In this document: positions 24,863 through 31,703 of the stretch, piece after piece
Layout of the letters: each line of letters starts with the position of its first letter
How positions within the stretch are numbered: the stretch's first letter is position 1
Assembly: GCF_003122365.1 (NCBI RefSeq)
Contig: NZ_CP029254.1
Span: 3,429,001-3,493,000 of the forward strand
DNA length: 64,000 nt
From: Streptomyces spongiicola
GTDB taxonomy: Bacteria; Actinomycetota; Actinomycetes; Streptomycetales; Streptomycetaceae
Direction: 5' to 3'
Made by a program: the position numbers and the translations under genes
Notes under the pieces: model-generated
Seen by the model: only the letters and a program-made list of their open reading frames with translations
Told to the model about the DNA's origin: nothing
Databases searched by the model: none

Positions 24863-24919
24863 ACCACGCCCCGTGGTACCACGAGCCATCTCGGTTTTCG
24901 GGGCGCTACGGGGCGTGGT
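24863..24919. terminator. Nested inverted repeats after the XRE gene
   Basis: A perfect 12-bp arm pair ACCACGCCCCGT / ACGGGGCGTGGT (24863-24874, 24908-24919) encloses a second, competing 12-bp palindrome CGTGGTACCACG (24872-24883). It follows the XRE stop by about 10 bp and can act as a terminator; the alternative pairing is unusual. Confidence 0.5.
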
Positions 24920-24963
24920 GTTTACTCCGGGTACGACTTTAAGTAGTGCCACGCACCGTGGAT

Positions 24964-24987
24964 TCACCAAGAGTGATCATTTGGTGA
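24964..24987. promoter_or_regulatory. Inverted repeat TCACCAA-N10-TTGGTGA
   Basis: Seven-base arms separated by one helical turn centre to centre, 10 bp upstream of the resolvase-like gene. Probable operator; a candidate target of the XRE protein encoded just upstream. Confidence 0.4.
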
Positions 24988-24997
24988 CCCTGGATGC

Positions 24998-25426
24998 ATG
25001 GTGAATGACTCTCAGACCGGCTCCAGAGTCCCGGTCGTCGTGTACGTGTGCACCGCCGAGGACGACGCGGCAGACCTGATCGCCGAGCACGTTCAGCAGT
25101 ACGCGCACGCCCGGGACTGGCCAGTGGTGGAGACGGTCCGGGATCACGACCGGCTCCAGCCGCTCGACCAGCGGCCCGGATGGGCCCGCGTCCTCGAGCT
25201 GACCCCCGACCGGGCGCGAGGCATCGTCACCTTCTCTCCGCCGATGCTCACGGCCGACATCGCCGCGTTCGAGGCCCTGCGCCGCAAGGTCGCCGACCAG
25301 GGCCACTTCCTGGTGGCCACCCGCACGTCGGGCGTCCGGCCCCGCCGTACTGCCGCCGATGCGGCACGCCGACGCGACCTCGCCGCTGCCGCCTCGGGCT
25401 GGCTCCTCGACGCACCGCACGCCTGA
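24998..25426 (+). CDS. Hypothetical protein resembling a resolvase N-terminal fold without catalytic Ser
   Basis: A 142-residue protein. Its order of segments (VPVVVYVCTAEDDAADLIAE, WPVVETVRD, RPGWARVLEL, ARGIVTFSPPMLTADIAAFE, LRRKVADQGHFLVAT) parallels the serine-recombinase catalytic domain (Y-x-R-x-S, V..D, RP.L..LL, D.lvv.kldRL.R, L...g..f.s). The nucleophilic Ser and its Arg are replaced (VCT). If the resemblance is real it would be a non-catalytic DNA-binding or regulatory relative. The C-terminus is Arg/Ala-rich. No clear ribosome binding site. Confidence 0.55.
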   Translation: MVNDSQTGSRVPVVVYVCTAEDDAADLIAEHVQQYAHARDWPVVETVRDHDRLQPLDQRPGWARVLELTPDRARGIVTFSPPMLTADIAAFEALRRKVADQGHFLVATRTSGVRPRRTAADAARRRDLAAAASGWLLDAPHA

Positions 25427-25496
25427 TCCCCCTTCTGGCCTGGCAGCCCTGACCCGCCGATCGCGATCCGCGATTCCCCAGGGCCATTCCCAAGCA

Positions 25497-25538
25497 CCGC
25501 TGCCCGCTGCCTGTCCCCCTGTCGGGAACGGGCAGCGG
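25497..25538 (+). terminator. Hairpin before the four-gene cassette
   Basis: Perfect 10-bp stem (25497-25506 with 25529-25538), between the resolvase-like gene and the next gene. Confidence 0.55.
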
Positions 25539-25566
25539 CATCCCTGTCCAGCGACCTGGAGACCAG

Positions 25567-25752
25567 ATGACCCGTCAGCAGGAGAACCCGCAGCTGCCCG
25601 TGACATTGCATGGCACGAGCGACCATCCGGGCCAACCGTCCGCTGCCCTACTGGAAAGGGCCCGGCACGGCTGGGACTCGTTCCTCGCTCGCTGCCAGGC
25701 CCCGGGGGAGAGCGGATCGGAGACAGATCCGGCCGGGGAGCCCGAGAGGTGA
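25567..25752 (+). CDS. Small hypothetical protein, first of a coupled cassette
   Basis: A 61-residue protein, GGAGA 7 nt before the ATG. It has a short helix with aromatic residues (SAALLERARHGWDSFLARCQ) and a Gly/Ser/Glu-rich end. Its TGA overlaps the next GTG (GTGA). It could be a peptide substrate or an accessory protein of the cassette; nothing in the sequence decides. Confidence 0.6.
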   Translation: MTRQQENPQLPVTLHGTSDHPGQPSAALLERARHGWDSFLARCQAPGESGSETDPAGEPER

Positions 25753-26090
25753 GTACGACTCAGCAGGTGCCCACGACCGTCGACATGGCCCGCGACAGCA
25801 ACCTCGCCGTGACCCTGGCCAACTACGGCACACCCACCGGCCTCACCGCCGATGAGCTGCGCAAGCGCCTCCGCGGCTACATCGGCCTCCTGGCCGAGCC
25901 GACCGGACAGTACGCGGAAGCCCTGGGGGACAGCCGGGCGAAGGACATCGCACAGAACACCGTCGAGCACGCGCAGCGGGTCGCCGCCGACCGGGGCGGC
26001 AACCCGGAGGCGAATCTCCGGCTGCTCGGCAAGTCCGTGGCGCTTCTCCTGCGGTACGCCGGCGACCACCAGAGGAGGCAAGCGCAGTGA
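25749..26090 (+). CDS. DUF6415-like protein
   Basis: A 113-residue helical protein. The segment ADELRKRLRGYIGLLAEPTG followed by AQRVAADRG and LRLLGKSVALLLRYAGDH fits the pattern of the DUF6415 'natural product biosynthesis' family as I remember it from Streptomyces. GTG start overlapping the previous stop; its stop overlaps the PhyH start (GTGA). The role is not established. Confidence 0.6.
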   Translation: MSTTQQVPTTVDMARDSNLAVTLANYGTPTGLTADELRKRLRGYIGLLAEPTGQYAEALGDSRAKDIAQNTVEHAQRVAADRGGNPEANLRLLGKSVALLLRYAGDHQRRQAQ

Positions 26091-26827
26091 GCGAACTGAC
26101 GCACCACGCCCGCACCGTGACCGGTCCGCTCGGGCACCGCGGAGTGCGCACGACCGTCGAGTGGGCGCCCCTGGGAGCGGCCCGCGCGCGTGCCGCTGCC
26201 CTCATCGCGGAGCACCGGGCGCACCAGACGGAGATCGTCCGCAACCCGCACCTCGACCAGGAGTGGGCCGCCGCCATGGTCCGGTCGCGCCTGCTGCTCG
26301 CCTCTGTGCGGGCGGTCCTCGGGCCCGACGTCGCCGTGGAGAACACCTTCCTCGTCGTGAAGTGGCCCGGCCGCGCCTTCGAGGTGCCGTGGCACCAGGA
26401 CGGCATCGACGCCCGGATCGAACTCGATCCCGCGCGGTCCGTCGCCGCCTGGCTCGCGCTCACCGACGCGACCGTGGCCTCCGGCTGCCTCGACGTCATC
26501 CCCGGCTCACATCAGGCCGGCTACCTCCCGTACGGCCCGGAGGCGGTCACCGGGCAGGCCCGGGGCCGCGCGGACACCGTGAGCGTGGAACCCGAAGGCC
26601 AACTCCTCAGCGTGCCCGTACACGCGGGGCGCGCGGTGCTGATGGACATGCGCCTTCTGCACCGTTCCCGGTCCAACACCAGCGACGGCGCCCGCGTCGG
26701 GTTGAACGTCCGCTACGTCGCCCCGGGCGCCTGCCTGCGGCGCGACCCCACATGCCCCAGCCTCGTCCCGGTCAGTGGGACGGGCTGGTCATCCACACCC
26801 CAAGAGGGAAGGGAGAGCTCCACGTGA
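26087..26827 (+). CDS. Phytanoyl-CoA dioxygenase (PhyH)-family Fe(II)/2-oxoglutarate oxygenase
   Basis: A 246-residue oxygenase. The iron triad is visible: H103 and D105 in WHQDG and the distal H192 in LLHRSRSN. An Arg about 12 residues later (ARVGLNVRY) is placed to bind 2-oxoglutarate. The family hydroxylates or otherwise oxidises small molecules and peptide-bound substrates. GTG start and GTGA overlaps with both neighbours show tight coupling with the DUF6415-like and 142-aa proteins. Confidence 0.85.
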   Translation: MSELTHHARTVTGPLGHRGVRTTVEWAPLGAARARAAALIAEHRAHQTEIVRNPHLDQEWAAAMVRSRLLLASVRAVLGPDVAVENTFLVVKWPGRAFEVPWHQDGIDARIELDPARSVAAWLALTDATVASGCLDVIPGSHQAGYLPYGPEAVTGQARGRADTVSVEPEGQLLSVPVHAGRAVLMDMRLLHRSRSNTSDGARVGLNVRYVAPGACLRRDPTCPSLVPVSGTGWSSTPQEGRESST

Positions 26828-27252
26828 GCATCGTCAAGGAGTTCATCGACCAGAACGCGCCGACCCGCGTGCGCGTGCTGAACGGCGAGGACACCGACGC
26901 CGGCCGCCGCGGCGACAAGAAGCCGATCACCCGCAGCGAGTGCACGTACTACTGCCCGGACGAGGCCACCGGTCGCCGGGTCATCGAGGCGCTGGAGGAG
27001 TCGGACAAGCGGCTCCGCGAGCGTCCCGAGGAGCTGATGCTCTGGGACTGGCAGGCCACCTACTGGGAGGCCGAGACGGACAACCCGAACGGCGGCGGCA
27101 CGGTGATCCTGGGCGTCGCCTGGTACGACCAGGAGTTCTTCGACGAGCGCCGCGACGCCTGGTTCGGCCGGATGCACCAGAAGATCTACCAGGACCTCGG
27201 CATCCCGCTGGAGAACATCGAGGTCTCGCACTGGGCGCGCCTCGCCGCGTGA
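26824..27252 (+). CDS. Hypothetical protein, last of the coupled cassette
   Basis: A 142-residue soluble protein starting GTG in a GTGA overlap with the PhyH gene. It is rich in aromatic and charged residues (WDWQATYWEAETDNPNGGG, VAWYDQEFFDERRDAWFGRM). A Cys pair (SECTYYCPD) could bind metal or form a disulfide. I do not recognise the family. The coupling suggests it acts with the oxygenase, as partner or substrate. Confidence 0.65.
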   Translation: MSIVKEFIDQNAPTRVRVLNGEDTDAGRRGDKKPITRSECTYYCPDEATGRRVIEALEESDKRLRERPEELMLWDWQATYWEAETDNPNGGGTVILGVAWYDQEFFDERRDAWFGRMHQKIYQDLGIPLENIEVSHWARLAA

Positions 27253-27271
27253 CCCGGTCCTGAACTGACAG

Positions 27272-27310
27272 TCGGGCCCTGTCTCCCCCGTGCCGGAAGA
27301 CGGGGCCCGA
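27272..27310. terminator. Bidirectional terminator between convergent genes
   Basis: TCGGGCCC (27272-27279) pairs with GGGCCCGA (27303-27310), with a weaker inner stem; it lies between the cassette and the convergent MFS gene. Confidence 0.65.
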
Positions 27311-27317
27311 CCCGTGT

Positions 27318-28568
27318 TCAGTCGTGGGCGAGGGCCTTCTCCCGCTCTTCCACCGGTGTGTGGCTTCGGCCCGACCGCAGGGCGAACAGGGTCCCTGCCC
27401 CGGCGATGGTCACCAGCGCGAAGCCGCTGATCGGGAAGGACGCGACGGGCGTGGTCGCGGCGAGGCCGGGGATGACGAGCATCGAGAGGGTTCCGGCGGT
27501 GCGGATGACGGTGAGGTCGACGCTCATCAGCCGCAGCCGGGCTGCCGGCGGGAACGAGGACAGGTGCGTGCTGAGGGTGACCTGGAGGAACGGGTTCACC
27601 ACGCCGAGGAGCGCGGAGACGAGCAGGAGGCTGGCCATCGAGTTCGTGAGGGCGATCGCGGAGAGCACGAGGCCGGAGGCGGCCCAGGTGCCGCAGTAGA
27701 ACGCGGGGCGGTTCGCGGGCAGCCGGAGGTTCCCGGCGAAGCCGTTCGCCGCCAGGGCCCCGGCACCGGTCGCGGCGAGCGCGGCTCCGTAGGCCGCGGC
27801 GCCCGCGTCCAGCCGCGCGGCGAGGAACGCGGGCAGGACCAGGGCGACGGAGTGGGCGGCGATCCCGGCCCCGTGCACGCCGATGGCGACGGCCGTGTCC
27901 GGTCGCATCCGCAGCAGCGCACGGGCCTGCGGCCGGATCGTCGAGCCGGCCTCCTTGGTGTCACTGCTCGCGGCCGGCGTCGTCCTGGCGGCCAGCAGGA
28001 CGAGGACGAGGGCGGACACGACGAACGTCGCTCCGTCGAGCCAGAACAGCGATTGCCTGGGCACGAGCGTGAGGAGGACGCCGGCGGCACCGGGACCGGC
28101 GATCCGGGCGATGCGGCCGGTGAGGTCCATGAGCCCGTTCACGGCCTGGACGTCGCGCTTGTCAACAAGCTCCGGCACGAGCGCGCCGAGGTTCGGGTCG
28201 AACAGTGCGCCGCTCATGCCGAGGAGGACCGCGCAGGCGAGCATTCCCGGGACGCCGAGCGCTTCCCACGCCAGCGGCAGTGCGGCCACGAGCCCGGCTC
28301 GGGCGACGTCGACGACCGCGAGGCGGCGCAGCGAGGCGAAGCGGGCCACCACCTTGCGGCCGACCGTCCCCAGGACGATGTACGGCACGGACTCGGCGAC
28401 CGCGACCAGTCCCATCGCGGCGGCCCCGGCCTCCTGCCAGGCGATCCACATGATCGCCATGGCGTAGAGGCGGTCACCGAACACGCTCAAGGTCTGTGCT
28501 CCCCACAGGAGCAGAACCGGCCCCTGACGCAGCAGCCGTACGTAACCCAAGATCGATCTCCGCCCCAT
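27318..28568 (-). CDS. MFS exporter
   Basis: A 416-residue 12-helix major-facilitator protein of the MefA/EntS type (MGRRSILGYVRLL start, LLWGAQTLSVFGDRLYAMAI in helix 1, AVNGLMDLTGRIARIAGPGA in the 4-5 region). It is divergent from the kinase-like gene (108-bp spacer) and convergent with the oxygenase cassette. It probably exports the cassette's product or gives self-protection. ATG 28568 is chosen because upstream residues are low-complexity; the ribosome binding site is weak. Confidence 0.82.
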   Translation of the reverse strand: MGRRSILGYVRLLRQGPVLLLWGAQTLSVFGDRLYAMAIMWIAWQEAGAAAMGLVAVAESVPYIVLGTVGRKVVARFASLRRLAVVDVARAGLVAALPLAWEALGVPGMLACAVLLGMSGALFDPNLGALVPELVDKRDVQAVNGLMDLTGRIARIAGPGAAGVLLTLVPRQSLFWLDGATFVVSALVLVLLAARTTPAASSDTKEAGSTIRPQARALLRMRPDTAVAIGVHGAGIAAHSVALVLPAFLAARLDAGAAAYGAALAATGAGALAANGFAGNLRLPANRPAFYCGTWAASGLVLSAIALTNSMASLLLVSALLGVVNPFLQVTLSTHLSSFPPAARLRLMSVDLTVIRTAGTLSMLVIPGLAATTPVASFPISGFALVTIAGAGTLFALRSGRSHTPVEEREKALAHD

Positions 28569-28676
28569 GGAAGCACGAAGCCCGGCGCCGAAACCGGCTG
28601 CCGGGAATGCCCGCCACCCTACGACACCACCGCCACCCTGTATCGCAAACGCACCCACGCCACCCGAGGAGAACCC

Positions 28677-29531
28677 GTGTCCCGAGAGCACCGCGCCGCC
28701 GAGGAACAGCTCTGCCCGTACGACGCAGTCCAGGCCGCCGAGGCCCTATGCGGGCCGGTCGTCCTGGAGCCGGTCACCGACCGGCGCGGATCGGCCGTGT
28801 GGCGAGCCGTCGGCCCGAACGGGGCGGTGGCGGTGAAGGCCGGAGAGGGGGACGGCGCGCTCGTGACCGCGCGGGAGGGCGAGGTCGCCGACCGCTTGGG
28901 GCTGCTGGGGACCCACGGCGTCAGCGACGGCGTCGCCTGGCTCGTGACCCCCTGGTTCGACGGACCGTCCACCCGGGAGGTCTTCGCCCCGGTGCGCGCC
29001 GGCGACAGCGACCGGGCTGCGGTCCGCGCGGCGGCGGTTGACCTCTGCCGCGCGGTCGCCGACCTCCACGCGCGCGGGTGGGTGCACGCCGACCTCCAGC
29101 CCGAGCACGCGATCCACACGAAGGACGGCGTAAGGCTGATCGACCTGTCGTGGGCCTGGCGGCCAGGGTTCGAGCCGAGCGAGATGTTCCGCGGCGGCAT
29201 CCCGCATCTCCTCGCCCCCGAGCTGGCCGCAGCGGTGGTCGCCGGCGTCCGCCCGGCCGCGCCGAGCCCGGCCGCCGAGGTGTACACGCTCGCGGGTGTG
29301 CTGTGGACCTGCATCACCGGGCGCTGGCCGCTCGACTACGAGCGGGCGGGCCTCCTGCCGCGCGAGCTCGGAGCGGCGGGAGTCCGCGAGGCGATCGCTA
29401 CGGGCGGGATCCCCCTGGACGCGGACCGTCCTTGGCCGGAACTGCAGCAGCTCCTCGAGGGCGCGCTACTGGCCCCGGCCGGAGAGCGGCCAACGGCGGC
29501 TGAACTCGCCGGACAGATCTCCGATGTCTGA
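28677..29531 (+). CDS. Protein-kinase-like protein
   Basis: A 284-residue protein with a eukaryotic-type kinase fold. The beta-3 Lys is in GAVAVKAGEG, the catalytic loop is HADLQPEHAI (H137, D139) and the metal loop is DLS (D156) in place of DFG. The usual Asn after the catalytic loop is His. The C-lobe has APE-like LLAPELAA and a YTLAGVLWTCITGRWP helix. It could phosphorylate a small molecule or peptide, or be a pseudokinase. GTG 28677 follows GAGGAG at 5 nt. Confidence 0.78.
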   Translation: MSREHRAAEEQLCPYDAVQAAEALCGPVVLEPVTDRRGSAVWRAVGPNGAVAVKAGEGDGALVTAREGEVADRLGLLGTHGVSDGVAWLVTPWFDGPSTREVFAPVRAGDSDRAAVRAAAVDLCRAVADLHARGWVHADLQPEHAIHTKDGVRLIDLSWAWRPGFEPSEMFRGGIPHLLAPELAAAVVAGVRPAAPSPAAEVYTLAGVLWTCITGRWPLDYERAGLLPRELGAAGVREAIATGGIPLDADRPWPELQQLLEGALLAPAGERPTAAELAGQISDV

Positions 29532-29555
29532 GGTCGCTTCGTCCTGCACCAGCAA

Positions 29556-30290
29556 GTGAACGCCCCGTCTTCGACACGAGAGAGAACGATCGAATTGAAC
29601 GCTTACGCAGCGAATGAGGAGAGCTGGGTCCGCTACGGACAGATTCAGTTGGACCGTGGCTACATGCCGCCGGTCCCCGACGTGATCAGGTGGGGGTTCT
29701 GGGACGGCGTAGGACCGGGTGCCGAAGTGCTCGGCCCAGTCCGCGGAAAGAGAGTCCTGGCCGTCGGATCGGGCCCCGGCCACCAGGCCGTCCACCTGGC
29801 CCGCAGGTGCGGCGCCCTCGTAGACGCTGTCGAACTGTCCCCGACTCAGCACCAGCGAGCTGTAGAGCACTTCGGCAACGAGTCCGGCGTCCAGTTCGTG
29901 AACGCCGATGTCGTGGAGCACCTACACACCGCCATCCCGTACAACGCCGCGTACGGCATCTGCACGCTCGGGTGCGCCGACCCCCGGTACGTTCTGCCGG
30001 CGCTCGCGAACGGGCTCTGTGCCGGCGCTCCCCTCGTCTTCTCCGCCCTGCACACCAACCTTCACGGGCACGGCCCTTCCTCCGTGATCACGCCCCGGGA
30101 GGAGCTGATCCGCATCGCTGGGCAGGAGCCGATCCCGGTGCAGATGTGGGTACTCACGCCACATCTGTGGGAGGACGTTCTCGGCGAATACGGGTTCCGT
30201 GTGGAGTCAGTCGAGGTGCTTCGGGCTCCCGACGCCGACAACCCGGTTGCCGTACAGCTTGTCCGTTCTCGCCGTGCCCCTGACGCGTAG
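29556..30290 (+). CDS. Class I SAM-dependent methyltransferase
   Basis: A 244-residue Rossmann-fold methyltransferase with motif I VLAVGSGPGHQAVHLA, an acidic strand end (VDAVELSP), motif II-like VQFVNADV and a post-motif (LCAGAPLVFSAL). Its N-terminus (NEESWVRYGQIQLDRGYMPP) is of the small-molecule methyltransferase kind. It is downstream of the kinase-like gene with a 24-bp gap, probably one transcript. The GTG at 29556 lacks a ribosome binding site; a TTG at 29595 preceded by GAGAGAA is an alternative. Confidence 0.78.
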   Translation: MNAPSSTRERTIELNAYAANEESWVRYGQIQLDRGYMPPVPDVIRWGFWDGVGPGAEVLGPVRGKRVLAVGSGPGHQAVHLARRCGALVDAVELSPTQHQRAVEHFGNESGVQFVNADVVEHLHTAIPYNAAYGICTLGCADPRYVLPALANGLCAGAPLVFSALHTNLHGHGPSSVITPREELIRIAGQEPIPVQMWVLTPHLWEDVLGEYGFRVESVEVLRAPDADNPVAVQLVRSRRAPDA

Positions 30291-30317
30291 CAGGCCGCCA
30301 CTCCCGGGGTACGCCGT

Positions 30318-30641
30318 CTACGAGACGGCGCGGCCACGGCGCGGTCCAGAGGGACGGATCGAGGCCAGAGGGTGCACGCTCCTCTGCTCCGGTTCCGGCC
30401 TCTCCGTCTGTCCGTTGCCCGCCTGGAGGAGGTCGAGCACACCGGCGGGCAGGACAGTGAACATCGACTGGATCAAGGCGAGTTCGCAGTCGCAGAACGC
30501 CGGAGACTGCCCGAGCTTCTGGTGAGGCAGACGGCTGATGTTCTCCTCCAGCCACCGTCGCTTGCAGCGCAGCTTCTCGGCTGCTTCGCCGTAGTCGTAA
30601 TTGCGGACCATCGTGCACTTGCAGTAGTCACGGCGAAGCAT
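30318..30641 (-). CDS. Small helix-turn-helix (excisionase/MerR-like) protein
   Basis: A 107-residue protein with a central HTH (YDYGEAAEKLRCKRRWLEEN, then ISRLPHQKLGQSPAFCDCEL), the AlpA/excisionase-type pattern including the 'LP.qk.g....f...el' tail. AAGGGAG lies 5 nt before ATG 30641. The C-terminal 35 residues are Arg/Pro-rich. Upstream there are three GTTC(CT) words in tandem (30661-30682, minus strand), possibly its operator. It lies between the two cargo blocks and is convergent with the methyltransferase gene. Confidence 0.72.
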   Translation of the reverse strand: MLRRDYCKCTMVRNYDYGEAAEKLRCKRRWLEENISRLPHQKLGQSPAFCDCELALIQSMFTVLPAGVLDLLQAGNGQTERPEPEQRSVHPLASIRPSGPRRGRAVS

Positions 30642-30850
30642 CGGACTCCCTTCAGGTACCCGAACAGGAACAAATAGGAACAGTAGCCCACCTTTCGGAC
30701 GCCTCCTGTGCGTTGCGCTCCCCTGGAACGTGTCCGCTGTCGACGCTCTACCCACCCTCGAGCACCGTCGCGTTTCACGCGGACAACGGCCACCGTCGAG
30801 CGACCTCTCGGCATCTGCAGGAACAAGGGCCTCTTCCGCATTCCCGTGGC

Positions 30851-31228
30851 CTACAGCAGGCCGGAGAACAGCGCGCCCAGCAGCGGGTCCGTCCTGGCAG
30901 GGAGGGCGTTGTCGAGAGCCTTGCCGAGCGGACGGATGGCAGCCAGATAGCCGGGCTCCCTGCGGTCGACAATGCGCGCCAGGAGCAGACACAGTTCCCG
31001 CTGGACCTGGGCGCACGGGTCGTCGGCATCGACGCCCTCCAAGGCGCGCAGCACGGCGGCCACCAGCGGGCCGTCCGTACGCGGACCCAGGTCCTCGCGG
31101 TCACCCACGGCAGCGGCGAGCGCTTCGGCGGCGACGGCCGCGAGGGATGTCCCGCGCTCGGCGGCACGCTCGGTCAGCCGGGCATGGACGTACGGCGGCA
31201 CGCGGGCGGCGACGACAATCGAGGGCAT
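30851..31228 (-). CDS. Ribbon-helix-helix-type DNA-binding protein
   Basis: A 125-residue protein. Residues 3-40 fit an Arc/CopG ribbon-helix-helix (IVVAARVPPYVHARLTERAA, then GTSLAAVAAEALAAAV): a beta strand followed by two helices. The C-terminal domain is helical (LLLARIVDRREPGYLAAI). GAAAGG precedes ATG 31228 by about 7 nt. It faces away from the helicase gene and shares its upstream region, so it may repress itself and the defence operon. Confidence 0.72.
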   Translation of the reverse strand: MPSIVVAARVPPYVHARLTERAAERGTSLAAVAAEALAAAVGDREDLGPRTDGPLVAAVLRALEGVDADDPCAQVQRELCLLLARIVDRREPGYLAAIRPLGKALDNALPARTDPLLGALFSGLL

Positions 31229-31703
31229 GGCGGGCCTTTCAAGAGCAAGAGAGCGGCAAGGAAGGTGTATACAGCGGCACCGGCTCTGACCAGGGCAGAG
31301 GTGTAACGCAACAAGGTCGCGAATTCACCGGACTGTAGCGTTCTGTCAGCTTTACAGCAGCTTTTGTCAGGGTGGCTGTGGGCGGGACGCCCGGGGACGG
31401 TCCGCCGGTCGCCGGAGCACGGGCGGACAGTGGCCAGGAGCAGGAGCATGTGGACACAGATCATCCCAATGAGCGCGTTCGCATCTGGAGCCGGAACAAG
31501 GCGGGTGGGCGGTGCTGGCTGACGCAGGAGGGATTCGCCAGTCTGGGATGAGGTCGACAGCAGGCCGTCGTCCGTGAGTGCCCTCCTTGATCCGTGTCGT
31601 CGATGGTTGTCTGATTTGGGCCAGCCCGCTCCAGAGGAGGAGTGAACTGGTTACGATCGAGGGCGACGGGGCCTCTCGGCTCTTGGCTGTGGGGAAGGAT
31701 CCT
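31229..31703. other. Control region between RHH gene and the defence operon
   Basis: 475 bases. On the minus strand a TATACA -10-like element lies within the 8-bp palindrome TGTATACA (31266-31273), about 40 bp from the RHH start. A small plus-strand ORF (GTG 31372 or GTG 31450 to 31551; ends VRIWSRNKAGGRCWLTQEGF plus five residues) might be a gene remnant but has no ribosome binding site. The helicase frame is open from 31578, and GAGGAGG occurs at about 31633 without a usable in-frame start. Confidence 0.4.
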
